Source: Streptomyces sp. NBC_01353 (GTDB lineage Bacteria > Actinomycetota > Actinomycetes > Streptomycetales > Streptomycetaceae). Taken from it: a DNA stretch of 64,000 nt. The DNA lies in contig NZ_CP108352.1 in the NCBI RefSeq assembly GCF_036237275.1, positions 930,001 to 994,000 of the forward strand. Reading direction: 5' to 3'. The notes below the pieces were generated by a model. It saw only the letters and a list, made by a program, of their open reading frames with translations. It had not been told where the DNA came from and searched no databases. The translations under genes were made by a program, and so were the position numbers. Position 1 is the first letter of the stretch. The number at the start of each line of letters is the position of its first letter. Positions 35,832 to 46,504 of the stretch are shown here, piece by piece.

Positions 35832-38246
35832 ATGACGCACGAAGCCCCGTTCCCAGCCGGACCGGAGAACGACGCCCGAGTCGAGGGCGAAGTCGACGTC
35901 GTCGTGGTCGGCTCGGGCTTCGGCGGCTCGGTCGCCGCGTACCGGCTCGCCGACGGTGGGCTGTCCGTCGTGGTTCTGGAGCGCGGCAAGCCGTACCCGC
36001 CCGGCAGCTTCCCCCGTACGCCGGCCGGCATGGCCCGCAACTTCTGGGATCCCAGCGAAGGCCTGCACGGGCTGTTCGACATCTGGTCGTTCCGCGGACT
36101 GGAGGGGATCGTCTCCAGCGGCCTCGGCGGCGGGTCGCTGATCTACGCCAACGTGCTGCTGCGCAAGGACGAGAAGTGGTTCGTCCATGAATCGCCGCTG
36201 CCCGGAGGAGGGTACGAGAACTGGCCGATCGGCCGCCGCGACCTCGATCCGCACTACGACGACGTCGAGAGGATGCTCGGCGCCACGCCGTACCCCTACG
36301 AGGACACGCCGAAGACCGCCGCGATGCGGGAGGCCGCGGAGCGGCTGAAGCTGCAGGTGTCCCGGCCGCCGCTGGCCGTCTCGTTCGCCTCCGGGCCCGA
36401 CGAGGCACCCGTCCCCGGTGCTCCCCTCCCCGAGCCGGAGTACGGCAACATCCACGGCCTGCCTCGGGAGACCTGCCGGCTGACCGGCGAATGCGACGTC
36501 GGCTGCAACCTCGGCGCCAAGAACACCCTCGACCACACCTATCTGTCGGCCGCGCGCCACCGCGGCGCCGACATCCGCACCCGCTGCGAGGTACGCGGTC
36601 TCACGCCCCGGCCCGGTGGCGGATACGAGGTCAGTTACGTCGTCCACGACCCGGCACGCGAGGGACACCGCACCCCCACCGGTCGGCTGCCGCTGCGCCG
36701 GATCCACTGCAAGCGGCTGGTCCTCGCGGCCGGTGCGTTCGGATCGACGTACCTGCTCCTGCGCAACCGCTCCGCGCTGCGCGGCATCAGCCCGACGCTC
36801 GGCAACCGGTTCTGCGGCAACGGCGACCTGCTCGGCCTGGTCCTCAAGGCGACCCGTGGCTCCGCGGGAAGCGGGCCACGGAAGCTGGCGAGCAGCACGG
36901 GACCGGTGATCACCAGTGCCATCCGCGTCGGCGACGCACTCGACGAGGACGGCTCCACGGGACGCGGCCACTACGTCGAGGACGCCGGCTACCCGGCCTT
37001 CGTGGACTGGCTCGCCGAAGTGGCGCAGGTGCCGGGAAGTGTCCGCCGTACCGCGGGATTCGGCCTCCACCGGCTGCGTTCCCGGCTCGGTCTCACCCCG
37101 CAGAGCAACATCAGCGGCCGGCTCGCGCTCCTCCTCGGACCGGGGGTCTTCTCCGACTCGGCGCTGCCGCTGCTCGGCATGGGACGGGACGTCCCGGACG
37201 GCCGGATGAGCCTGCGCCGGGGTCATCTCGACATCGACTGGACCACGCTCACCTCGCGCCGCTACTTCGAGCGTGTACGGCGGACGATGAGCGACGTCGC
37301 CGACGCGCTCGGTGGCGAGTTCCACGACAACCCGCTGTGGTGGACCCGCCGGGTGATCACCGTGCACCCGCTCGGTGGCGCGCCGATGGGCCGTCACCCC
37401 GCCGAAGGCGTCTGCGACTCGTACGGCGAGGTCTTCGGACATCCGGGGCTGTACGTGCTCGACGGCGCCGCCCTGCCCGGACCGGTCGGCGCGAACCCGT
37501 CGCTCACCATCGCCGCCTTCGCCGACCGCGCCTGCCACCGCATCCTCGAGCAGCCCCTCGCACCGCGGGCCGCGTCGGCGTCGGCGCCGACGGTGGCGGG
37601 AGCCGCGACGACGGACGGCGAGCGGCCCACCAGCCTCTCCTTCACCGAGGAGATGAAGGGACACATCGCGCTCGACGTCGCCGACCCCCACGAGGGGCAG
37701 GCGCTCGGCCGGGCGCGGAACCAGCGGCTGATGTTCCGTCTCACGATCACCGCCGACGACGTCGACCGGTTCGTCGCGGATCCCCTCCACCAGGCCGGAG
37801 CGACCGGGCACGTCGAGTGCGATGTCCTCGGCGGCCGACTGCCCGTCGAGAAGGGCTGGTTCAACCTGTTCACCCGCGACGACGATCCGAGCCGGCGCCG
37901 GATGCTGTACCGCCTGCACCTGCGCGACCCGGGCGGGAATCCGCTCACGCTGGTCGGGCACAAGGAGGTGCACGACGACCCCGGGTTCGACATCTGGAGC
38001 GACACCTCGACCCTGTACGTCCGCATGGTGGCCGGACACGTGACGGCGGACGGCGACGAGCACGCCCCGCTGCTCGGCACGGGCATCATCGTCATCCTCG
38101 CCGGGGACTTCGCCCAGCAGCTGACGACGTTCCGCGCCTCGGGGCCCCATCCCGCACGGGCGCTGCAGAGCTTCGGCCGCCTCTTCCTCGGCGAGCTGTG
38201 GGACGTCTACGGCTCCCACTTCACGCCGACCGGGGAGCGCGCGTGA
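35832..38246 (+). CDS. GMC-family FAD oxidoreductase (cholesterol-oxidase-like) with extra C-terminal domain
   Basis: An 804-aa flavoenzyme, likely oxidising a hydroxyl on a sterol-like or other lipid substrate. FAD-binding VDVVVVGSGFGGSVAAYRLADGG near residue 22, GLGGGSLIYANVLLR, and the GMC active-site region ITVHPLGGAPMGRH with GANPSLTIAAFADRA are clear. No Tat or Sec signal is evident. About 200 residues follow the catalytic part, from SFTEEMKGHIAL (near 604) through LVGHKEVHDDPGFDIWSD, forming a separate domain that also appears at the end of the patatin-like protein of this operon. Its stop overlaps the next start (GTGA). It is the first gene of seven. Confidence 0.9.
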   Translation: MTHEAPFPAGPENDARVEGEVDVVVVGSGFGGSVAAYRLADGGLSVVVLERGKPYPPGSFPRTPAGMARNFWDPSEGLHGLFDIWSFRGLEGIVSSGLGGGSLIYANVLLRKDEKWFVHESPLPGGGYENWPIGRRDLDPHYDDVERMLGATPYPYEDTPKTAAMREAAERLKLQVSRPPLAVSFASGPDEAPVPGAPLPEPEYGNIHGLPRETCRLTGECDVGCNLGAKNTLDHTYLSAARHRGADIRTRCEVRGLTPRPGGGYEVSYVVHDPAREGHRTPTGRLPLRRIHCKRLVLAAGAFGSTYLLLRNRSALRGISPTLGNRFCGNGDLLGLVLKATRGSAGSGPRKLASSTGPVITSAIRVGDALDEDGSTGRGHYVEDAGYPAFVDWLAEVAQVPGSVRRTAGFGLHRLRSRLGLTPQSNISGRLALLLGPGVFSDSALPLLGMGRDVPDGRMSLRRGHLDIDWTTLTSRRYFERVRRTMSDVADALGGEFHDNPLWWTRRVITVHPLGGAPMGRHPAEGVCDSYGEVFGHPGLYVLDGAALPGPVGANPSLTIAAFADRACHRILEQPLAPRAASASAPTVAGAATTDGERPTSLSFTEEMKGHIALDVADPHEGQALGRARNQRLMFRLTITADDVDRFVADPLHQAGATGHVECDVLGGRLPVEKGWFNLFTRDDDPSRRRMLYRLHLRDPGGNPLTLVGHKEVHDDPGFDIWSDTSTLYVRMVAGHVTADGDEHAPLLGTGIIVILAGDFAQQLTTFRASGPHPARALQSFGRLFLGELWDVYGSHFTPTGERA

Positions 38247-40096
38247 AGGTACGAGAGCTGCGGGACCACGCCAGGGAACTCGACTTCACCCCCCAGGACC
38301 AGGTGCGGTGGCTTGCGCCCAGGCAACTGGCCCGTACGGCGGTCAAGGCCGTGCTGGCGGCCGTCTTCGCCGACTACTCGGACAAGCGCGAGGTCCAGGA
38401 GGTGCTCGACGCGGGCCTCCTGGAGGCCCCGCTCGGGAGGCCCGACGCGCGGGAGATCTGGATCGACTACGTGGCCGACGTCGGCGACGGCTTCGACGCG
38501 ACGAGTTCGGTGGCGTGGACACTCGCGGAGGAGGAGCTCGTCGTCCCGCCGGCCGTCCAGGAGGACGGTCTCTCCCCGTCACCGGGCGACCTGCGGCTGA
38601 GCCGTGGCTCCCTGCTCGTCCTCGGCGGCGACGAGGTGTACCCGGCGGCCTCGGCGATGGCGTACGAGGACCGTATGAAGGGCCCCTACCGCGCCGCCCT
38701 GCCCGAAGCGGCGGATCCGCCGCTGATGGTCGCGCTGCCGGGGAACCACGACTGGTACGACGGTCTGACCGCCTTCCTGCGGATGTTCACGCAACAGCGG
38801 TCGATCGGCGCCTGGCAGACCCGGCAGACCCGCAGCTACTTCTGTGTGCGCCTGCCCGAACGCTGGTGGCTCGTGGGCCTGGACAGCCAGCTGGGTTCGT
38901 ATTTCGACGACCCCCAGCTGCGCTACTTCGAGAAGCACCTGTCGGCGAACCTGGAACCCGGCGACGGTGTGATCGTGTGCTCCGCCGAGCCGACCTGGCT
39001 GGAGAGCGTGGAGACGAACGCCGACGCCTTCAACGCCCTGCACTGGTTCGACCGCAACATCATCCGCACCCGCGTCGTTCCCGGCTCCAAGAACCGCGTT
39101 CCGACGAACGCGTCCGTCCGGCTGTGGCTGACCGGCGACCACCACCATTACGCCCGGTACGCCGAACGCCTTCCCGGTGACGCACCCGGCACCGGGGTCC
39201 CGGCACCGGACCCGCGGCGGCGCCAGATGGTGACCTGCGGGATGGGCGGCGCGTATCTGGCGGCGACCCACCGGCTGCCCGCGGTGCTGCCGTTGCCGCC
39301 CCGCGGGGCGCGGCTGCGCGACAAGGACGACCCGCCGGTGGAGTTCGCCCGGATGGGGAAGACGTACCCGGACGCAGCGGAGTCCCGCCGCCTCGCGCGG
39401 GGCATCGCCGTGCCGTGGTCGGGGCGCTGGCTGCCGTGGCGCAACCTCGGCTTCGCCAAGCTGGCCGCCGGCCTGCACGCCGGTCTCTTCCTCCTGCTGT
39501 GCTTCCTGTTCGCCCTGGCGGAGGGGGTGCTGCGGCCCGTCGACGCCGTCCGCCGGTCCGGTCTCGGCGACTTCTGGGGCTTCGGTGCGGTGTGCCTGGG
39601 CGTGACCGCGGCGCTGCTCGTGCTCGGGTTCCTCGGCCGTCTGCTCCGCCGACGGAAGGCGGCCCCGCCCTCCGGCCCGGCGGTCGCGACGCTGTCCCAG
39701 GCCCTGGTCGCTCTCGCCGCGCTCGCCGTCACCGTGGCGATCCCGTTCCCGGCCTCCTGGGACGGATGGCTCGTCCTTTTCCTGTGCCTGGCCGTCGCCG
39801 CCGTCCTGGGCGCGGTCGTGGGCTCGGGGGTCTTCGCCCTGTGGGTGCTGTCCGCGAAGGGCGGCCAGGTCGCGGAGTGGCAGATGTCCGGCCAGTCCAT
39901 CGAGGACCACAAGGGGTTCCTCCGCCTGCGCATCGCGCCGGGCGGCGACCTCACCCTCTATCCGCTGGTCCTGGAGACGATCTGCCGCGACTGGGACCTT
40001 CGCGACGAACCCTCCGGCGGGAAACGGCCCGTGCCCGCGGGCAGGCCGGCCGTGCGGCTGATCGAGGATCCCGTCGTGATCTCCCGGGGAGCGTGA
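38243..40096 (+). CDS. Membrane-bound calcineurin-like metallophosphoesterase
   Basis: A 617-aa protein starting at a GTG that overlaps the GMC stop. The catalytic half has metal-binding motifs in order: VADVGDGFD, LVLGGDEVYP, ALPGNHDWYDG and LTGDHHHYARY. The second half holds four hydrophobic segments (LAAGLHAGLFLLLCFLFALA, FGAVCLGVTAALLVLGFLG, LVALAALAVTVAIPF, LVLFLCLAVAAVLGAVVGSGVFALW). Combined phosphoesterase and membrane domain suggests a lipid phosphate or membrane-linked substrate. It is the second gene in the operon and six bases before the hydrolase start. Confidence 0.85.
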   Translation: MKVRELRDHARELDFTPQDQVRWLAPRQLARTAVKAVLAAVFADYSDKREVQEVLDAGLLEAPLGRPDAREIWIDYVADVGDGFDATSSVAWTLAEEELVVPPAVQEDGLSPSPGDLRLSRGSLLVLGGDEVYPAASAMAYEDRMKGPYRAALPEAADPPLMVALPGNHDWYDGLTAFLRMFTQQRSIGAWQTRQTRSYFCVRLPERWWLVGLDSQLGSYFDDPQLRYFEKHLSANLEPGDGVIVCSAEPTWLESVETNADAFNALHWFDRNIIRTRVVPGSKNRVPTNASVRLWLTGDHHHYARYAERLPGDAPGTGVPAPDPRRRQMVTCGMGGAYLAATHRLPAVLPLPPRGARLRDKDDPPVEFARMGKTYPDAAESRRLARGIAVPWSGRWLPWRNLGFAKLAAGLHAGLFLLLCFLFALAEGVLRPVDAVRRSGLGDFWGFGAVCLGVTAALLVLGFLGRLLRRRKAAPPSGPAVATLSQALVALAALAVTVAIPFPASWDGWLVLFLCLAVAAVLGAVVGSGVFALWVLSAKGGQVAEWQMSGQSIEDHKGFLRLRIAPGGDLTLYPLVLETICRDWDLRDEPSGGKRPVPAGRPAVRLIEDPVVISRGA

Positions 40097-40101
40097 ACGC
40101 C

Positions 40102-41172
40102 ATGACCGGCACACCCGAGCCGAGCGCGCCGTCCCGGCCGACGACCCGTCGTGACCACATCACCGAGGTGCGGCCGCTGACCGCGCTCGACGGACGTCCG
40201 CTGACGCTGGTGCATGTACGGGGCAGCCGCCCGCCCACCCGCGGTCCCGTCCTCGTCGTGCACGGTGCCGGGGTACGGGCCGAGTTGTTCCGGCCGCCGC
40301 TGCGGCGCACCTTCGTCGACGCCCTGATCGACGAAGGCTGGGACGTGTGGCTGCTGAACTGGCGTGCGTCGATCGACCTCGATCCGGTGCCCTGGACGCT
40401 GGACCAGGCGGCGGCGTACGACCATCCCGCGGCGGTGGCGCATGTGCTGAAGGCGACGGGCACGGACCGGCTCAGGGCCGTCGTGCACTGCCAGGGGTCG
40501 ACGTCGTTCATGATGGCCCTGTCGGCCGGGCTGCTCCCCGAGGTGGAGACGGTGGTCAGCAACGCGGTGTCGCTGCACCCGGTCGTCCCCGGCTTCTCGA
40601 CGTTCAAGATCGCCCGCCTCGCGCCGGTCATCAGACCGATGATGCCCTTCATCTCGCCGGCCTGGGGAGACCGGCCGGCGGGCCCGCTCTCCTGGCTGAT
40701 GGTGCGGTTGGTGTGCGCGGCGCACTGGGAGTGCCGGAACTCGGTCTGCCGCATGGTCAGCCACACCTACGGCAGCGGGTGGCCGGCCCTCTGGTCCCAC
40801 GCGAATCTCGACGAGGAGACACACGACTGGATCCGCGGCGAGTTCGCCGACGTACCCATGACGTTCTTCACCCAGATGAACCGGTGCATCCGCGCCGGGC
40901 AGCTGGTGTCGACGGAGGGCATCGAGGGACTCCCGCGGACCTTCGCCGACCAGGCGCCGCGGACCGACGCGCGGATCGCGCTCTTCGCGGGCGAGGACAA
41001 CCGGTGCTTCCTCGCCGAGAGCCAGCAGCGCACGTACGACTTCCTGAACAGACACCGACCCGGCCGCGACAGCCTGCACATGCTGCCCGGCTACGGCCAC
41101 CTCGACGTGTTCCTGGGTTGCCGTGCGGCGACCGACACGTACCCGCTGATCCTTGAGGAGCTCGCCCGATGA
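40102..41172 (+). CDS. Alpha/beta hydrolase with Cys-type nucleophile elbow
   Basis: A 356-aa hydrolase. The oxyanion segment is LVVHGAGVRAELFRPPLRRTF. The nucleophile elbow reads VVHCQGSTSFMMAL, where Cys130 holds the position normally taken by Ser, as in PHA synthases and dienelactone hydrolases. The C-terminal His is in LPGYGHLDVFLG and an Asp lies in LFAGEDNRCFL. The ATG at 40102 has GGGGAG ten bases upstream; an overlapping GTG at 40093 is possible. The stop overlaps the next start (ATGA). It probably acts on an ester or thioester of the pathway substrate. Confidence 0.82.
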   Translation: MTGTPEPSAPSRPTTRRDHITEVRPLTALDGRPLTLVHVRGSRPPTRGPVLVVHGAGVRAELFRPPLRRTFVDALIDEGWDVWLLNWRASIDLDPVPWTLDQAAAYDHPAAVAHVLKATGTDRLRAVVHCQGSTSFMMALSAGLLPEVETVVSNAVSLHPVVPGFSTFKIARLAPVIRPMMPFISPAWGDRPAGPLSWLMVRLVCAAHWECRNSVCRMVSHTYGSGWPALWSHANLDEETHDWIRGEFADVPMTFFTQMNRCIRAGQLVSTEGIEGLPRTFADQAPRTDARIALFAGEDNRCFLAESQQRTYDFLNRHRPGRDSLHMLPGYGHLDVFLGCRAATDTYPLILEELAR

Positions 41173-42098
41173 ATCGGATTCTGCACCTTGCCCGGCTGGG
41201 ATTGTCGGCCCTACCGTCACCGGTACCCCGCCGGCAGCGCCTGCTCACCGGACGTCATGCCCTGGTCGACGGCATCCCTTTCGAGCTGCCCGTCGACTCG
41301 ATCGACACGCCCGCCCTGATGGCCGCGTTCACCATCGACCGCGCGGCGGCCGCCCGGATGCTGCCGGGCGACGAGCTGCACCCCGTGGCGCTGCCCGGCG
41401 GCAAGGGGCTGCTCCTCATCACGGTCGTCAACTACCTGCGTACGGACATCGGCCGGTACATCGAGTACTCGATCGCGATCGCGTGCACGCACGGGGCGCG
41501 ACCGGCTCCACCGCTGCTGCCGGGGCTGCTGCGCGGCACGTTCGGCACCGGACAGTACGTCGTGGACCTGCCCGTGAGCAGCGAGATCTCGGTCAAGGGC
41601 GGCAAGGGCATCTGGGGGATGCCCAAGCACCAGGCCCAGCTCGACTTCAAGGTCGGCGACTCCGCGGTGTCGAGTCAGTACGAGGTCGACGGGCGGCTCG
41701 GGATGTACATCGAGATCGAACGCCCGCCGGCGACCGCGCTGCCGCTGAAGGCGGGGGCGGTGAACTACTGCGCGTTCCGCGGGATGCTCATGAAGTCGTT
41801 CATCTACCTCGACGGACCGGCCGACATCGCGTTCGGCAGGCGGGCCCGCGCCCGTCTCGTCGTGGGCGACGCGCCGCAGGTCGCCGGGCTGCATGGCCTG
41901 GGGATCGCCGAGGACCCGCTGTTCACCGTCTTTCTGCCGTCGGCCCAGGGCGTGCTCGACGACCACTTCGAGTGCTGGTTCCTCACGAGCGAGGACCCGG
42001 GGCGGACCTACGGGGAGCCGCTGGACAGCGTCGTCGGGCTCGGACTGTCGGAGGACTGGCCCGCTCCTCCACGTATCGACGTGGGAGCGGACTCGTGA
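41169..42098 (+). CDS. Acetoacetate-decarboxylase-family protein
   Basis: A 309-aa protein with the ADC-like barrel pattern: VDGIPFELPVDSIDTPALMAAFTIDRAAAARMLPG at the start, LITVVNYLRTDIGRYIEYSIAIAC, and VSSEISVKGGKGIWGMPKHQAQLDF in the core. The last block resembles the ADC core; whether one of its Lys residues is the Schiff-base Lys must be tested. Related proteins bind or decarboxylate beta-keto acids or simply bind acyl ligands. It has four-base overlaps at both ends of the operon position. Confidence 0.75.
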   Translation: MNRILHLARLGLSALPSPVPRRQRLLTGRHALVDGIPFELPVDSIDTPALMAAFTIDRAAAARMLPGDELHPVALPGGKGLLLITVVNYLRTDIGRYIEYSIAIACTHGARPAPPLLPGLLRGTFGTGQYVVDLPVSSEISVKGGKGIWGMPKHQAQLDFKVGDSAVSSQYEVDGRLGMYIEIERPPATALPLKAGAVNYCAFRGMLMKSFIYLDGPADIAFGRRARARLVVGDAPQVAGLHGLGIAEDPLFTVFLPSAQGVLDDHFECWFLTSEDPGRTYGEPLDSVVGLGLSEDWPAPPRIDVGADS

Positions 42099-42580
42099 AG
42101 GAGACCATGCTGTTGATCAACGCGCTGTACTTCCTGTTCGGCGCGACGATGTACATGGGCACCATGTGGGTGCTCCGGTTCTTCCTCTATCCGACCTGGC
42201 ACACCCTGACCCCGGAGAACGTCGACGACCACTTCGGTGTGCCCACGACCGAGGCGACCAAGTTCTTCACCGTCGTCGTGCCCCTGATGTTCGTCTCCGG
42301 GATCGTGCTGGTGTGGAGCGAGTGGGGCGAGTGGTACGTCGTCCTGTCGGCGGTCTGCCTGGCCGGCATCCTCCTGCTCACCTGGGTGGGCCAGGGGATC
42401 ATCATCCCGGTCAACAAGAAGATCCGGGGCGGGGAGTTCGACGGACCGGCCGGGCTGACGACTCTGCTGGTGCGCTGGATGAAGCTGAACGACATCCGAT
42501 TCGTCGGCGCGACGATCACCTGGGCGGCGATCGTCTGGTACATCGTCGCCAAGGGCGACCTGCTGGGAGCGCTCGAGTGA
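42095..42580 (+). CDS. Small integral membrane protein, about four TM segments (operon member)
   Basis: 161 aa from the GTG at 42095, which overlaps the ADC stop. Hydrophobic segments: LINALYFLFGATMYMGTMWVLRFFL, FFTVVVPLMFVSGIVLVW, WYVVLSAVCLAGILLLTWVGQGII and IRFVGATITWAAIVWYIV. I do not recognise a characterised family. An ATG at 42107 is a possible alternative start, but the overlap rule and spacing favour GTG. Confidence 0.78.
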   Translation: MKETMLLINALYFLFGATMYMGTMWVLRFFLYPTWHTLTPENVDDHFGVPTTEATKFFTVVVPLMFVSGIVLVWSEWGEWYVVLSAVCLAGILLLTWVGQGIIIPVNKKIRGGEFDGPAGLTTLLVRWMKLNDIRFVGATITWAAIVWYIVAKGDLLGALE

Positions 42581-43011
42581 GCGTGCTGCCGGCCCATGTC
42601 ACGCGTGACCCGCTGCGTCTTGTGCTCGTGCTCATCGGCGTGGTGACGGTCCTGACCGGCGCGTGCCAGCTGTTCGCGCCGGGGTTCGTGCTGGACCAGC
42701 TGTCGGCGGACTCGACAGGGATCAGCAGGCATCTGTTCGCGACCGTCGGCATGTTCATGGTCGTCGTGGGCGGACTCCTGGTCCAGGGACTGCTGACCCC
42801 GGCCCCGCCTCCGTACCTGCTGTTCTGGGCGGGGCTGCAGAAGTTCGGCGCGTTCGTGCTGGTGGGCATCGGGGTCCTCCGGGACCTCTTCGCTACGCTC
42901 GCCCTCCTCGTCGCGTTCTTCGACCTGGCGACCGCCCTGCTCTGCTGGCTGATGGCGCGCCGGCTGGCGTCCCGGTCCGGGGACCTGCACACCGCGGGGG
43001 CCGCGAGATGA
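42577..43011 (+). CDS. Small integral membrane protein, about four TM segments (operon member)
   Basis: 144 aa from the GTG at 42577, which overlaps the previous stop. Segments: LRLVLVLIGVVTVLTGACQLFAPGFVL, HLFATVGMFMVVVGGLLVQGLL, YLLFWAGLQKFGAFVLVGIGVL and LFATLALLVAFFDLATALLCWLMA. It is unlike its neighbour in sequence. The stop overlaps the patatin start (ATGA). No function can be assigned. Confidence 0.78.
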   Translation: MSVLPAHVTRDPLRLVLVLIGVVTVLTGACQLFAPGFVLDQLSADSTGISRHLFATVGMFMVVVGGLLVQGLLTPAPPPYLLFWAGLQKFGAFVLVGIGVLRDLFATLALLVAFFDLATALLCWLMARRLASRSGDLHTAGAAR

Positions 43012-44348
43012 GGCGGTCCCTGGTGCTCGCGGGTGGCGGGATGCGTGTGGCCTGGCAGACCGGCGTGGTGCGGGCGCTGCGGGAGCACGGCCTCGCCTTC
43101 GACCATGTCGACGGGACCTCGGGCGGGATCATGACCACCGGGATGCTGCTGTCGGGACAGGATCCGGCGGAGATGGGCCGGCGCTGGTCCGCGCTCCGTG
43201 TACGGGACTTCAGCTCGCTGCTGCCGCTCACCGACTATCTCAAGGGGCCCTGGGCGCTGCCCGCACTCGGCGACGCCGACGGAGTGGTCCGCAAGGTCCT
43301 GCCCGCGCTCGGCGTCGATGTCGACGCCGTCCGGTCCTCGGCGGTGGCGGGGACCTTCAACGTGGCCGACTTCGCCACGAAGACGTGCGTGGCGGTCCCG
43401 CACACGGACATCGACCTGGAGTTGATGGCCGCGGGCATGTCACTGCCGCTGTTCATCCCGCCGCTGCGCCGGGGAGCACGAGTCTGGACCGACGCGGTGT
43501 GGATCAAGGACGCCAACGTGGCGGAGGCGCTCCGCCGCGGCGCCGACGAGGTGTGGCTGGTGTGGTGCATCGGGAACTCCTCGTACTGGGGCGACGGTCC
43601 CCTGGAGCAGTACGTGCACATGATCGAGCTGAGCGCCAACGGGGCGCTGTTCGCCGAACTGGAGGCCGCCGAGGGTGCGGGCCGGCCGTTCACCCTGCAT
43701 GTGATCAAGCCGCGGTATCCGCTGCCGCTCGACTCGGAGTTCCTGGCCGGCCGGATCTCCGCCGACACCCTGATGGCGATGGGCTACCGGGATGCATGGG
43801 ACTACCTCGGCTCCGCCGAACCGTCGGGCGTACGGAAGGACACCACGTGCACGGTGATGCAGGACCCGCCGCGCGGGGTGCGGTTCCGGGAACGGATGCG
43901 CGGTGAGGCGGGCGGTGCCGAACTCGTCCTCGACGTCACCGTCGAGTTGCCGCTGCCCGCCGACGGAGCGCCCTCGCCCGGCGTGCGCCTGGTGGGACAC
44001 GTCGACCACGAGCCGTGGGGTGGCCGGGTGCTGCTGGCCGACGGCAGGGTCGAGGCCGACGGTGCCGGGGTCGAGTACGTGGCGCGGGCGCGGCTGGACG
44101 GTGGCTGGCAGGAGGTGCGCGCACGGCGCGACCTGGCGGACGACGCGGGCCTGGACCTGCGGTCCGACGCCCGCCGCGTGGCCTTCCGGACGGGCGACGG
44201 GCACGCGACGGAGCTGGAACTCGGCCTGCGCGACGCGGCCCGGGCGCTCGCGTCGGTGGAGCCGTACGGCGCCCACGGCTTCCGCGACCGCGCCGAGGCC
44301 CTGACGGAACTGGCCCGGGTGGGCCTACGGCGCGCGATGACGAGGTAG
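43008..44348 (+). CDS. Patatin-like phospholipase with extra C-terminal domain
   Basis: A 446-aa protein. The N-terminal patatin domain has the oxyanion loop LAGGGMR, the nucleophile in DGTSGGIM (GxSxG) and a catalytic-dyad Asp likely in VWTDAVWIKDAN. Residues from about 293 (FRERMRG) to 395 form a second domain resembling the last domain of the GMC oxidoreductase: GHVDHEPWGG and RRDLADDAGLDLRSD line up with its GHVECDVLGG and EVHDDPGFDIWSD. It is the seventh and last gene of the operon. A lipid esterase role fits, but no substrate is shown. Confidence 0.85.
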   Translation: MRRSLVLAGGGMRVAWQTGVVRALREHGLAFDHVDGTSGGIMTTGMLLSGQDPAEMGRRWSALRVRDFSSLLPLTDYLKGPWALPALGDADGVVRKVLPALGVDVDAVRSSAVAGTFNVADFATKTCVAVPHTDIDLELMAAGMSLPLFIPPLRRGARVWTDAVWIKDANVAEALRRGADEVWLVWCIGNSSYWGDGPLEQYVHMIELSANGALFAELEAAEGAGRPFTLHVIKPRYPLPLDSEFLAGRISADTLMAMGYRDAWDYLGSAEPSGVRKDTTCTVMQDPPRGVRFRERMRGEAGGAELVLDVTVELPLPADGAPSPGVRLVGHVDHEPWGGRVLLADGRVEADGAGVEYVARARLDGGWQEVRARRDLADDAGLDLRSDARRVAFRTGDGHATELELGLRDAARALASVEPYGAHGFRDRAEALTELARVGLRRAMTR

Positions 44349-44362
44349 GGACCTCGGCCCGC

Positions 44363-46342
<1,980 letters not shown>

Positions 46343-46451
46343 TCCTGAAGCCTAGCCGCGTCCGCCGACACCCCCGGCCCCACCGAGCGAACCTGTGGAC
46401 AACCTGCGCCGGCGTACGGACCCCTCGACGGCTTGTAGAATCTTCAACCGT

Positions 46452-46490
46452 GGCCCGGTGCCGGGTATCCCCCGTGTCCGGCACCGGGCC
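46452..46490 (-). terminator. Terminator hairpin after the aminopeptidase gene
   Basis: GGCCCGGTGCCGG (46452-46464) pairs perfectly with 46478-46490 over a 13-nt loop, 14 nt beyond the aminopeptidase stop codon (46505). Confidence 0.8.
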
Positions 46491-46504
46491 TTCTCACGTC
46501 CTGA

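Noticed and set aside
35832-38246. Antisense frame of 802 codons (35811-38219) as a real gene
   Set aside because: It mirrors the GMC gene, has Arg/Val/Ala-rich composition and no motif.
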